A stretch of DNA of 45,715 nt from Dehalococcoidia bacterium (lineage in GTDB: Bacteria; Chloroflexota; Dehalococcoidia; Lucifugimonadales; UBA3495), in contig JAJEIA010000130.1 of assembly GCA_022823505.1 (NCBI GenBank), forward strand, positions 1 to 45,715, in the 5' to 3' direction. Shown piece after piece: positions 23,647 to 31,619 of the stretch. A model generated the notes under the pieces. That model saw only the letters and a list, made by a program, of their open reading frames with translations. It did no database searches and was not told where the DNA came from. The first letter of the stretch is position 1, and each line of letters begins with the position of its first letter. Both the position numbers and the translations under genes were made by a program.

Positions 23647-24414
23647 CTAATCGTCCGTGCCGTCGTCCTCGGCCGGCCGCACCACGATCTGCCGCGCCAC
23701 GTTGTATCCGATGGAGATGCGGTCCACCTCCGTCTCCACCTGCATGACCCCGAGGTAGGGCATACCTTCCACCAGGGTGATCCGGCGCTCCGGCACCAAC
23801 TGCGCCGCGCCCAGGAATTTCAGCAGCTCGGCATCCTCCTCGGGAACCCGGTCCACCAGGTAGGTCGTTCCGCTGGCGGCGTTGTCCAGCGTGACCGCCC
23901 CCGGCGACGGTGTCGTCGGCCCGCTGCCCGGTATCGGCCAGCCGAAGGGGGAATGGGTCGGGTGGCCCAGCCGCTCCATGAGCTTGGCTTCCATGGCGTC
24001 GGACATGCCGTGCTCCAGCTGGTGCGCCTCGATGTGGGCCTCGTGCAGCTCCATTCCCAGCAGGCGCACGACCAGCCACTCCGCCAACCGGTGCCGACGC
24101 GCGATGTTCTCCCCTTCCGTCTTCCCTCGCGGCGTCATCCGGATGCGTTTGTCGCTGCCGATGTCCACCAGGCCCTGCTTCTGCATCCGCCGCAGCATAC
24201 CGGCCACCGACGGCACCGAGGTTCCGAGGCCTTCGGTGGGAGGGAGCTGGCGCAACGCTTCCGTCAGCTGCGTCAACGTGGGAATGTCGGAGTCCTCCCA
24301 CATCTTGTACAGCGACAGCAGGTAGTTCTCGGTAACCGGGGACAGTCGGTCCGGCGTGTCATGCCCTTCCGTGTGGGCCCTGGGCTCGGTGGCGGTTCTG
24401 CGCGGTCGCGGCAC
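23647..24414 (-). CDS. DtxR/MntR-family metal-dependent transcriptional regulator
   Basis: 255 residues. A winged-helix N-terminal domain starts SPVTENYLLSLYKMWEDSDI with LRRMQKQGLVDIGSDKRI as the wing. A metal-binding/dimerisation domain (HRLAEWLVVRLLGMELHEAH then HQLEHGMSD) and the PTHSPFGWPIPG segment follow, then a C-terminal SH3/FeoA-like part (LVPERRITLVEGMPYLGV). The family senses iron or manganese and represses uptake or efflux genes. A GTG start at 24414 is used because GGAGG lies 8 nt upstream; the frame extends to 24525. The metal cluster differs slightly from CPHG (here THSPFG), so metal specificity is unclear. Its targets could include the fbp genes at 29-31 kb. Confidence 0.85.
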   Translation of the reverse strand: MPRPRRTATEPRAHTEGHDTPDRLSPVTENYLLSLYKMWEDSDIPTLTQLTEALRQLPPTEGLGTSVPSVAGMLRRMQKQGLVDIGSDKRIRMTPRGKTEGENIARRHRLAEWLVVRLLGMELHEAHIEAHQLEHGMSDAMEAKLMERLGHPTHSPFGWPIPGSGPTTPSPGAVTLDNAASGTTYLVDRVPEEDAELLKFLGAAQLVPERRITLVEGMPYLGVMQVETEVDRISIGYNVARQIVVRPAEDDGTDD

Positions 24415-24451
24415 GGCCCCTTCCTCCGGGGATGGATCAGGATGTGCCGCG

Positions 24452-24457
24452 ATTATA
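24452..24457 (-). promoter_or_regulatory. -10 element of the DtxR-type gene
   Basis: TATAAT on the minus strand, 38 nt upstream of the GTG. No good TTGACA is found 17 nt further upstream, so it may need an activator or be weak. Confidence 0.4.
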
Positions 24458-24536
24458 CCCCAATCGAGGGACGCCGCCGTCCGGGCCGGGTCGGCGGTCT
24501 TCGCGCCGCCCGCTGACCCTCGCACGTGCCCGGCTT

Positions 24537-24627
24537 GCCATCGCGAGGACCGCAGCGACGTCGCGATGGCGTTCCCGTGGCAGCGTTCCCTGCCCTGACG
24601 AGATTGCCGCGCTTGGCTCGCAAAGAC
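24537..24627. repeat. MITE-like dispersed element, about 91 bp
   Basis: The element starts GCCATCGCGAG and ends CTCGCAAAGAC, imperfect inverted ends. Its body (GACGAGATTGCC etc.) matches 35545-35639 closely. It sits in the intergenic space between the DtxR and exported-protein promoters. No coding capacity. Such repeats are typical non-autonomous elements. Confidence 0.65.
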
Positions 24628-24669
24628 GGTTCAAATGAACCTGGGGTACGCACGACACCGGCACAGGCA

Positions 24670-24698
24670 TTGACGAAGCACAGGTCCACCTTTACACT
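24670..24698 (+). promoter_or_regulatory. Promoter of the exported protein gene at 24820
   Basis: TTGACG (24670-24675), 17 nt, TACACT (24693-24698). The predicted transcription start is near 24705, leaving a leader of about 115 nt that contains a 9-bp hairpin. Confidence 0.65.
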
Positions 24699-24743
24699 TA
24701 TATCATATAAAGCAATATCAACTATTTCTTATAACGATGAATT

Positions 24744-24773
24744 GCCCGATGGGCCTGGTTTCCTCCATCGGGC
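24744..24773 (+). promoter_or_regulatory. Leader hairpin
   Basis: GCCCGATGG and CCATCGGGC pair over 9 bp with a 12-nt loop within the leader. It leaves the GGGAGG ribosome site (8 nt before ATG 24820) free. Could stabilise the mRNA or act as a regulatory element; function unknown. Confidence 0.4.
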
Positions 24774-24819
24774 GCCGGCGACCAGCCGGAGATAACTCAA
24801 ACCAAGGGAGGATACACGG

Positions 24820-26685
24820 ATGATTATCATACTGATGCGACGCGCCCTCGGGATACTGGGGGTTCGAAAGACACGGACCATAAACATTGCGCTGCTGGTG
24901 GCGCTTTTCGGCGCGCTGGGCTTCGCCATACTGATTGGATCACTCTACCCGCACGATCGTGTGGCCATGGCGGCGCCCCACGCGGTGGGCAACGAGCCCT
25001 GGCTGGAGATCAACTGCCTGCAGACGAAGGTCGAAGAAGGCGAAGACTTCCGCCTGCTGGTGATGAAGAAGTTCGACTCGGAACCGCCTCACGAGACCAT
25101 GCGCGTGTTCTGGTACACGGACCCGATCACTGCCGATGAGACCGACTACGAGCGCCTCTACGCCGAGCGCCAGTCCAGCAACGGGTACCAGTCCAAGCAC
25201 GGCCGCATGGGACGCAACTTCCACACCCGTGAGGACGACTACCCCGAAATCGACGAAACCTTCACAGTCCGGTTCAACAACTCCGTCGACAAAGGCCACG
25301 ACGGCAAATGCACCATCACCATCACCGACAATGACGGCGTGGGCATCCACAAACTCGAGATCACGTCGGTCCCGCGTACCCTGCCCGCCACCGAAGGCGA
25401 AGAGCCCAAGGTCGGCTACACCGCGGGCGACGTCATCGAGATCACCGCGCACTTCACCGGCGACGTGACGACCGTCAATCCGGTCACCCGTGAGACAGCC
25501 GACTACGCCGGCATCTACCTGCAGGTGGGAGAGAACCGCCGGTTCGCGCCCTTCCTGCGCAGCTACGGCGCGGACGCCCTGGTGTTCGGCTACACGGTGC
25601 AGGCTGACGACCTCGACACCGACGGGATCAGCGTGGAGGGCGGCGGAGCCGGCACCGGTCTCGGCTACAACCCCGAAACCAGGGACGGCGGGATCTGGAT
25701 CACCGAAACCGGCAGCAGCCGGATCAACCGGCTCTTCCATGGGCTGGACGACGATCCGGCCCACCCGGTGTTCCAGGTGGAGATCGAGGAGCCGGAGATC
25801 ACGCCGCCCGAGGAACCGGTCGTGGATCCGCCCACCATCACGAACCCGGAGCCTCCGACGGACCTGCGGATGGAAAACTCCATATCGACTGGTGACGGCT
25901 TCTTCAGCCTCGAGCACGGTGAGCTTACCGAGGAGGACGGCGGCCGGGACTGGTTTGGCTTCGACGCCACCGCCGGCGAGAACTACATCATCGAGGTGGA
26001 AAGCAGGATGCAGATCCTGGACGACGGAGGTACGCCCTATGTGGACAACCACCTGGTGGATCCGAGCATCCTCGAGATCATCAACGAAGCGGGCGAGCAG
26101 GTGCTCGGAGAGCAGGACGGCGGTGGGTTCATCTGGATGTGGGCGCGGGCCTATTTCACTCCGGACGCAGACGGAACTTACTACATCGCGGTCGGGTCCG
26201 GCGGGCAGGACCGCGGCGGCTTCGGGCATTACACCATCTCGGTGCGGCAGGATGACCACGCGGACGACAGCCGCACACAACCCGACGTTGTGATCCGTCC
26301 GGGCCAGTCCATCACCGCTCGCATCAACTCCGACGTTGGCCCCGACGAGACCGACCCCAACGCCTGGGCGTGGGCGGAAACGAGTAAAGACAATGCCGTG
26401 CCCCGGTGGGGTATCGAGTCAGCGGATGACAAGGACGTGTTCCGCTTCGAGATAGCCGAGGCGGGCCGGTATGTAATCGCGATGGCCAACGGTCCGCCCG
26501 GTGTGGGTATCTGGGCGATCTGGCACGCGAATAGCACGGGAGATTACGTTTCTCGAGAAGCTCCCCTGGACCGAGTGTTCGAGGACTTCCAGCCGGGCAC
26601 CCACTACTTCGCGGTTGGGACCCCCTATCACAGCGCGGGCAATACCGGCGAGTACACGGTGTTTCTGGCCAACGTTCCCGAGTAA
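24820..26685 (+). CDS. Exported protein with Calx-beta-like and PPC-type domains
   Basis: 621 residues. An N-terminal signal-anchor (IALLVALFGALGFAILIGSL) is followed by a Calx-beta-like domain (about residues 60-175; ends TVRFNNSV then GKCTITITDNDG). A second beta domain (about 180-310; VPRTLPATEGEEPKVGYTAG, TFTVRF-like) follows, and a linker rich in PPEEPVVDPPT. The C-terminal half has two prepeptidase-like beta domains (DWFGFDATAGENYIIEVESR and DKDVFRFEIAEAGRYVIAMA). The promoter, RBS (GGGAGG 8 nt before the ATG) and terminator are all visible. The protein is exported and likely surface-bound. The ligand is unknown. It is similar in domain style to 18869-20605 but not a copy of it. Confidence 0.88.
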   Translation: MIIILMRRALGILGVRKTRTINIALLVALFGALGFAILIGSLYPHDRVAMAAPHAVGNEPWLEINCLQTKVEEGEDFRLLVMKKFDSEPPHETMRVFWYTDPITADETDYERLYAERQSSNGYQSKHGRMGRNFHTREDDYPEIDETFTVRFNNSVDKGHDGKCTITITDNDGVGIHKLEITSVPRTLPATEGEEPKVGYTAGDVIEITAHFTGDVTTVNPVTRETADYAGIYLQVGENRRFAPFLRSYGADALVFGYTVQADDLDTDGISVEGGGAGTGLGYNPETRDGGIWITETGSSRINRLFHGLDDDPAHPVFQVEIEEPEITPPEEPVVDPPTITNPEPPTDLRMENSISTGDGFFSLEHGELTEEDGGRDWFGFDATAGENYIIEVESRMQILDDGGTPYVDNHLVDPSILEIINEAGEQVLGEQDGGGFIWMWARAYFTPDADGTYYIAVGSGGQDRGGFGHYTISVRQDDHADDSRTQPDVVIRPGQSITARINSDVGPDETDPNAWAWAETSKDNAVPRWGIESADDKDVFRFEIAEAGRYVIAMANGPPGVGIWAIWHANSTGDYVSREAPLDRVFEDFQPGTHYFAVGTPYHSAGNTGEYTVFLANVPE

Positions 26686-26724
26686 CGCCACCGGGGAGCG
26701 TGGGCCATCGCCAAGAGCCAACCC

Positions 26725-26757
26725 GGGAGCCCCTCCCGCAGGGGGCTCCCAAATTTT
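26725..26757 (+). terminator. Intrinsic terminator
   Basis: GGGAGCCCC and GGGGCTCCC pair over 9 bp with an 8-nt loop, then AAATTTT. It lies 40 nt after the 26685 stop and also separates the converging minus-strand gene. Confidence 0.75.
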
Positions 26758-26771
26758 GGCCACGGCGACGC

Positions 26772-27485
26772 CTACAGAATATCCAGCAACTCCCGCAGGT
26801 CACCGATCTCGTGGTCCGGCGTGATGCCTGTATCGTTCGCCGCGCCGTCCCGGTTCAGCCACACGCTGCGGATGCCGCACCCGTTGGCGCCCCAAATGTC
26901 GCTCGGCAGGGAATCCCCGACGTGGACCACCTGCGATGCCTCGCAGCCGCACTTCTCCAGAGCCAGCTCGAAGATCCGCCGGTCGGGCTTGGCGATGCCG
27001 CATTCCACGGCCAGCAGCACGAAGCTGAAAATATCGCCGAGGCCGACCCGCTCCGGATGGGTGTTGCCGTTGGACACCAGGCCGAGTTGGTAGCGGCCCT
27101 TGAGGTCGTCGAGCGCGTCGGTGACACCGGGCAGGGGCCGGGTCACAGCGAACCGGGCCTCGGTGTAGACCTCGTAAAGCCGCTGGGCGCCGTCCGCGCT
27201 GGGGTGGCCGACCTCGGCCAGCGTCCGCGCCAGGGCTTCGTGGCGGATCACTTCCACCGAGGTCGTGGCCTCGCCCAACTCATCGGCGACAGCCTCCCGG
27301 ATCTCAGCCATCCGCGCCACGGTGAGCGCGTCCGCCGCCGGATTACCCACCATCCGCCGCAGCTCAGCCAGCGTAACCTCCAGGGCCTGCAGCATGGCGG
27401 TGCGGAAGTCCCAGAGGGTGTCGTCCCCATCGAAGAAAATTGCTTTGATGTGGTTCAAAACCGAGGCTCCCAAAGGATCACGCAT
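26772..27485 (-). CDS. HAD-superfamily hydrolase (YjjG-like)
   Basis: 237 residues. Motif I is FFDGDDTLWDF (nucleophile Asp19, second Asp21, Thr23), motif II is in GLVSNGNTH, motif III Lys is in AKPDRRIFELALEKCGC, and motif IV is VVHVGDSLPSDIWGAN. The helical cap is residues about 30-115. Phosphatase on a small substrate (nucleotide or sugar phosphate); substrate unknown. ATG at 27485 abuts the stop of the AbiJ-like gene (TAGATG). A TTG at 27458 with GGGAG 8 nt upstream is an alternative start. Confidence 0.88.
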   Translation of the reverse strand: MRDPLGASVLNHIKAIFFDGDDTLWDFRTAMLQALEVTLAELRRMVGNPAADALTVARMAEIREAVADELGEATTSVEVIRHEALARTLAEVGHPSADGAQRLYEVYTEARFAVTRPLPGVTDALDDLKGRYQLGLVSNGNTHPERVGLGDIFSFVLLAVECGIAKPDRRIFELALEKCGCEASQVVHVGDSLPSDIWGANGCGIRSVWLNRDGAANDTGITPDHEIGDLRELLDIL

Positions 27486-28418
27486 CTATTTCGACGCGTT
27501 GTGCGCTTCAATGAGGAGCACGATATTGGTCGCGGCCAGATGTAAACAGTACGCGGCCAGATAGTCGGCCACCTCCACCACGTCGGCCCCCTGACCGTGT
27601 CCGCCTTGCCCCGGCTGGTTCCTGACGGTGGGCAATCCGCTTTCAAGAGTTGAGCGCAAGGCCGCGAAATGGCTTTGCATCTCGGATGGAATGAGGTTGT
27701 TCTTGAACAGGACGTCGATAATCTTGCTAGCGGTTGCCCTTTCCGTGCCATAGTCCCAGCCACGCTGCTCGCAAATAGCCTTCATCGTGCTTTCGAAAGC
27801 GTTCTGGGCGTTGACTATGGCGTCTTTGTGGTTTCCCTTTCGGAAGTGTTCGTGAGCCTGCATGAACTCCTGTAAGGGACCCTCAAACTGGGCGTCATAA
27901 AGCAACGAAATGGCAGGCTCGACCGTTTCGGAGTGCAGATACTGGGACTCGACCGAGATGATCTGGCCACCTTGGAATTGATAGCCGATCGCGTGCTCGC
28001 GGAAACGGTGGTTCAATTCGTCAATAGCGTCCCCTGCGGTTTGCGAACCCCCGGTCCGATTCCCCAGATTCACCGCGGCTCGAAGCGAGATTTCGATCAA
28101 ACTGAGCACGTTATCGACATCAGAAGAGTTCAACACAAACATTTGACAAGCGTTCATGTGCGTGTTCGCACCAGGCCATAGAGTGAATACCCCGACTTCT
28201 CGGGCTAAGGTCAGGTGCAACTCACGCCAAACCTCTTCCCTGACATCCTGCAAGTGGAACTTGTAACCACAGTCATTGGGGTCACCGAGCGTACTCCTCC
28301 AAATATGGACGACTTGGACTCTGAATGTCTCGGGAAGATCGTCTTGCTGAAAAATAATCGGCTTACCCGCCTGTTTAGCATTCCGTTTCCGCTTAGCGAA
28401 GGTTTCAAATATGGCCAC
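27486..28418 (-). CDS. AbiJ-like protein (STM4504/CBY_0614 type), possible abortive-infection gene
   Basis: 310 residues. The N-terminal domain (VQVVHIWRSTLGDPNDCGYK, FHLQDVREEVWREL) fits the AbiJ_N4 type. The C-terminal half (KDAIVNAQNAFESTMKAICE, ASKIIDVLFKNNLIPSEM, then QPGQGGHGQG) is the abortive-infection C-terminal domain with its Gly/His tail. AbiJ-type proteins are phage-defence proteins, so a host-defence role is likely by family. Base composition is visibly lower in GC than the flanks, suggesting transfer. Next to HAD, which is probably incidental. No partner gene is seen. Confidence 0.75.
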   Translation of the reverse strand: MAIFETFAKRKRNAKQAGKPIIFQQDDLPETFRVQVVHIWRSTLGDPNDCGYKFHLQDVREEVWRELHLTLAREVGVFTLWPGANTHMNACQMFVLNSSDVDNVLSLIEISLRAAVNLGNRTGGSQTAGDAIDELNHRFREHAIGYQFQGGQIISVESQYLHSETVEPAISLLYDAQFEGPLQEFMQAHEHFRKGNHKDAIVNAQNAFESTMKAICEQRGWDYGTERATASKIIDVLFKNNLIPSEMQSHFAALRSTLESGLPTVRNQPGQGGHGQGADVVEVADYLAAYCLHLAATNIVLLIEAHNASK

Positions 28419-28566
28419 TGGTGCCTCCTATCCATATGCGGACCGAACCTGCAGGTTGTCATCTCGACTCAATTATTATTGTCTTCATCAAATCCGGGTA
28501 AACGGCTGCTCGTCCCTATTTGAGCGGGAGAGCATTCGACAAAGCGGTCACCCTTGCACGAACCGT

Positions 28567-28586
28567 GATCCGATAACAATCGGATC
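28567..28586. other. Perfect 8-bp hairpin in intergenic space
   Basis: GATCCGAT-AACA-ATCGGATC between the AbiJ-like and FbpC genes. It is followed by AAATCTT on the plus strand. Could be a small terminator or an operator; not assigned. Confidence 0.35.
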
Positions 28587-28614
28587 AAATCTTACTGCTT
28601 CCACAAATGACAAT

Positions 28615-28635
28615 CGCCGCCCATATGAGGCGGCG
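28615..28635 (-). terminator. Terminator-like hairpin after fbpC
   Basis: CGCCGCC and GGCGGCG form a 7-bp stem, 28 nt downstream of the fbpC stop on the minus strand, followed by ATTGTCATTTG. Confidence 0.5.
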
Positions 28636-28662
28636 CGATCTCTCAGCGGCGGTCGGTCGACC

Positions 28663-29820
28663 CTACCCGTGCGTTCCGTTCAGCTCCGCCAGGTAGGCCG
28701 GGCCGTCGAAGAAGGCGCGCCCGTCGATGAACGGCAGCAGCCGGTGACCTTCGCGCAGGGCAACCCGCACCCTTGAGCCCGGCTCCACGTCCTCCACGTG
28801 GGACTTCAGCACCTGGACCTGCTGCCCCGAGGGAAGCGCCACCGCGTACATGTGGAAGGCGCCCAGGAATTCCCGCCGCGTCACGATGCAGTCCCCCGAC
28901 GGGTCCGGCAGAATGTCCATGCAGTCGGGCCGCACCATGATTTGCAGCACCTTGTGCTCCGGCCAGGGGGTGGGCCAGAAAGGCGGCCACGGCATGCTTC
29001 CCACCTCGCAGGCCAGGAAGTCGCCGTCCTGCCACGCCGGCAGGAAGTCGGCCGTGCCGAAGAACTCGGCGGTGAAGCGGCTGTCGGGATGGTGAAAGAT
29101 GTCCTCGGGGGAGCCCAACTGCTCAATGCGGCCCTGGTTCATCACCACCACCCGGTCACCAAGCTGCATGGCCTCTTCCTGGTCGTGGGTCACGCAGACG
29201 ACGGTGGCGCCGCGCTCCCGCAGGATGGCCCGCACCTCGGTGCGCAACTGCTCGCGGAGGCCCCGGTCGAGGCTGGAGAAGGGCTCGTCCATGAGTATCA
29301 GGTCGGGCTCCGGAGCCAGGGCACGGGCCAATGCCACCCGCTGCTGCTGTCCGCCCGACAGTTGGTGCGGATACCGCTCACCGTAGCCTTCCAGGTCCAC
29401 CATCCGCAGAGCCGAGGCCACCTGCTCCTTGCGGTGCCTGGTGCGCCCCAGGCCGAAGGCGATGTTCTGGGCCACGGTCAGGTGGGGGAACAGGGCGCCC
29501 TCCTGGAACACCATGCCCACGCGCCGCTTTTCAGGGCTCTCGTTCACGCCCGGCCCGAACACGGTGCGGCCGCCGATCTCTATGGTCCCGGCGTCGGGCG
29601 CGTCAAACCCGGCGATCAGGCGCAGGGTGGTGGTTTTGCCGCACCCGCTGGGTCCCAGCAGGCACAGGATCTCACCACGTTCAACGTCAAGGTCGACGTT
29701 GGCGACGGCTTGCGTCTCCCGAAAGGATTTCCACAAGCCCGACAACCGCAGGGCCTTGCGCCCGGTAATACTTTCGCTGACTGCTGCCTGCGTGTGGTGA
29801 TTAGATTGGACGACGCGCAT
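28663..29820 (-). CDS. fbpC: Iron(III)-type ABC transporter ATP-binding protein
   Basis: 385 residues. The ATPase core has Walker A GPSGCGKTTT (56-65), Q-loop at VFQEGALFPHLTV, signature LSGGQQQR (154-161), Walker B LILMDEP (174-180) and switch VCVTHDQEEAM. A C-terminal regulatory TOBE-like part follows (about 281-385; CIVTRREFLGAFHMYAVALP). This is the FbpC/PotA-like subfamily, which drives iron or polyamine uptake. With the divergent FbpA-like binding protein at 30296 the cargo is probably ferric iron. No FbpB-type permease is present in the window. Start ATG 29820; its promoter is at 29871-29899. Confidence 0.9.
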   Translation of the reverse strand: MRVVQSNHHTQAAVSESITGRKALRLSGLWKSFRETQAVANVDLDVERGEILCLLGPSGCGKTTTLRLIAGFDAPDAGTIEIGGRTVFGPGVNESPEKRRVGMVFQEGALFPHLTVAQNIAFGLGRTRHRKEQVASALRMVDLEGYGERYPHQLSGGQQQRVALARALAPEPDLILMDEPFSSLDRGLREQLRTEVRAILRERGATVVCVTHDQEEAMQLGDRVVVMNQGRIEQLGSPEDIFHHPDSRFTAEFFGTADFLPAWQDGDFLACEVGSMPWPPFWPTPWPEHKVLQIMVRPDCMDILPDPSGDCIVTRREFLGAFHMYAVALPSGQQVQVLKSHVEDVEPGSRVRVALREGHRLLPFIDGRAFFDGPAYLAELNGTHG

Positions 29821-29870
29821 TTTCAGGCCGTATCAGGTTGTACAGTGAAGGCGACTTGAATGTCGGCGTC

Positions 29871-29899
29871 AGTGTATCGGCGCCTCTATCGGCTGTCAA
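29871..29899 (-). promoter_or_regulatory. fbpC promoter
   Basis: On the minus strand TTGACA (29894-29899), 17 nt, TACACT (29871-29876). The transcription start would be near 29864, about 45 nt before the ATG at 29820. I see no clear Fur or DtxR box near it. Confidence 0.6.
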
Positions 29900-30145
29900 C
29901 ACTTGCAGTGGGCAAAATCCGCAGATTCGATCGCGGCGGAATCGCCTTTGAACATCGAACCTTGGGCGGCAGGTACGCTCAATGCGGGAGATCGCCGCCT
30001 GACCCATCCGCGGCGTACGCACGCTGCGACCCCTCGTCACTGGCGCTGGCAGGGTTGAACCGCGTGTCGTGGAGCGGCTCCTGAGTGAGAACTCGCGCAT
30101 CACCCAGCTTGTCCACGTTGATTAATTCCTTCCATAATGCAGGAC

Positions 30146-30174
30146 TTGACAATGTAATAAGGATACACTAATTT
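30146..30174 (+). promoter_or_regulatory. fbpA promoter
   Basis: TTGACA (30146-30151), 17 nt, TAATTT (30169-30174). The predicted start is near 30181, about 115 nt before the ATG at 30296. It faces away from the fbpC promoter, so the 475-nt gap is a divergent control region. Confidence 0.6.
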
Positions 30175-30295
30175 ACAGCCGCGTTCGGCCTAATCCTTTT
30201 GATTGCACAGTGTCAAGGCAGCAGCTGTGGCACTCCGTATCGAAAGTCGGTGGGCATCGAACCGGACGGTTTTCCACACCACTGCGGAGGAATCC

Positions 30296-31438
30296 ATGAT
30301 GCGCGAAACGGACAAACCAGGGGAGCATATCCGTCCCTGGCTGCTGATGGCGGCCGCGTTGATCCTCATTCCGCTGATCGCGGTAGCCTGCGGCTCGCCC
30401 GCCACCCCACCAGCGTCGGGTTCGGTGGAAGTCACGCGGGAGGTTGAGGTGACCCGGGAAGTGCCGGTGGAGGTGACCCGACTGGTGCCCGAGCCTGCCG
30501 CGCCCGAGGAACCCGGCAAGCTCATAATTTATTCGGGCCGTAGCGAATCGCTGGTGGACCCGATCATCCAGCAGTTCAAGGGTTCAACCGGGATCGATGT
30601 CCAGGTCAAGTACGCGGGCACAACCGCGTTGGCCGCCACGCTGCTGGAGGAGGGTGATAATTCTCCGGCCGACGTTTTCTACGCCCAGGATCCCGGCGGC
30701 CTCGCCGCCGTGGCTGACATGATGGTGGCGCTGCCGGCAGACGTCATCGCAATGACCCCCCAGTGGGCCCGCTCCGACGACGGGCGCTGGGTCGGGATCA
30801 CCGGCCGAGCCAGGGTAGTTGTGTACGGCACCGAGAGCCTCACGGAGGACGACCTGCCCGACGACCTGTGGGGATTCACCGAACCTCGCTGGAAGGGCCG
30901 GGTCGGATGGGCGCCCACCAACAGCTCCTTCCAGGCCATGGTGACCGCCCTGCGCGCGGGCTGGGGCGAAGAACGCACCGAGCAGTGGCTGCGGGCCATG
31001 CTGGACAACGAAGTCCAGGACTATCCCAAGAACACGCCCCAGGTTGCGGCCGCCGCCGGCGGCGAAATCGACGTGGGCCTGGTCAACCACTACTACCTGC
31101 ACCGCTTCCTGGCCGAAGAGGGCGAGGACTTCGCCGCCCGCAATGCCCACCTGCGAGCCGGCGGCCCGGGAGCCATCGTCCTGGTGTCCGGCGCCGGAAT
31201 ACTGGAAACCGCCGACAACCCGGAAAACGCGGAGGCCTTCGTGCGGTACCTGCTCAGCAAGGTGGGCCAGCAGTACTTCGCCGGGTCAACCTTCGAATAC
31301 CCTTTGGTCGAGGACGTCCGCCCTTCGGTGCTGCTGACCCCGCTCGACCAGATTCACCAGCCCGAAATCACCGTGGCGGATCTTGGTGACGTGGCCGGCA
31401 CCCAGGCATTGTTGCAAAAAGTCGGGGCGCTGCCTTAG
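30296..31438 (+). CDS. fbpA: Iron(III)-type substrate-binding lipoprotein (FbpA-like)
   Basis: 380 residues. The lipoprotein signal ends with Cys32 (LIAVACGS). An EVTREVEVTREVPVEVTR linker, typical of Chloroflexota binding proteins, leads to a periplasmic-binding fold: LIIYSGRSESLVDPIIQQFK, PADVFYAQDPGGLAAVADM, VGITGRARVVVYGTESL, NHYYLHRFL and TADNPENAEAFVRYLLSKVG. This is the FbpA/FutA-like class-C binding fold; the tyrosines (NHYYL) can chelate ferric iron. GGAGG 5 nt before ATG 30296 sets the start. It binds cargo for the FbpC ATPase. Confidence 0.9.
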   Translation: MMRETDKPGEHIRPWLLMAAALILIPLIAVACGSPATPPASGSVEVTREVEVTREVPVEVTRLVPEPAAPEEPGKLIIYSGRSESLVDPIIQQFKGSTGIDVQVKYAGTTALAATLLEEGDNSPADVFYAQDPGGLAAVADMMVALPADVIAMTPQWARSDDGRWVGITGRARVVVYGTESLTEDDLPDDLWGFTEPRWKGRVGWAPTNSSFQAMVTALRAGWGEERTEQWLRAMLDNEVQDYPKNTPQVAAAAGGEIDVGLVNHYYLHRFLAEEGEDFAARNAHLRAGGPGAIVLVSGAGILETADNPENAEAFVRYLLSKVGQQYFAGSTFEYPLVEDVRPSVLLTPLDQIHQPEITVADLGDVAGTQALLQKVGALP

Positions 31439-31546
31439 CGGCGGTAGCGCCCCGTATATTGCCCCATTCCGGGCAACTGGTCCGGTCGGATCCCTCCTCC
31501 CGGCCGGGCCAGTGTAGCATTCCCCATCACGACCGGGCAAAGCGCG

Positions 31547-31570
31547 GGGGCGTCGGATGACCGACGCCCC
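31547..31570 (-). terminator. Perfect hairpin between converging genes
   Basis: GGGGCGTCGG and CCGACGCCCC pair over 10 bp with ATGA loop, 50 nt downstream (on the minus strand) of the SBP1 stop and near the fbpA 3' end. May serve both directions. Tail (CGCGCTTTG on the minus strand) is not T-rich. Confidence 0.6.
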
Positions 31571-31619
31571 GATGGATTCCCGACCACCGACGGGTCCGTG
31601 TTGGATGATCGCCGCTGGA

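Noticed and set aside
28798..29859. Plus-strand frame opposite fbpC
   Set aside because: Antisense to the conserved ATPase motifs, Gly/His/Leu-rich, no start signals.
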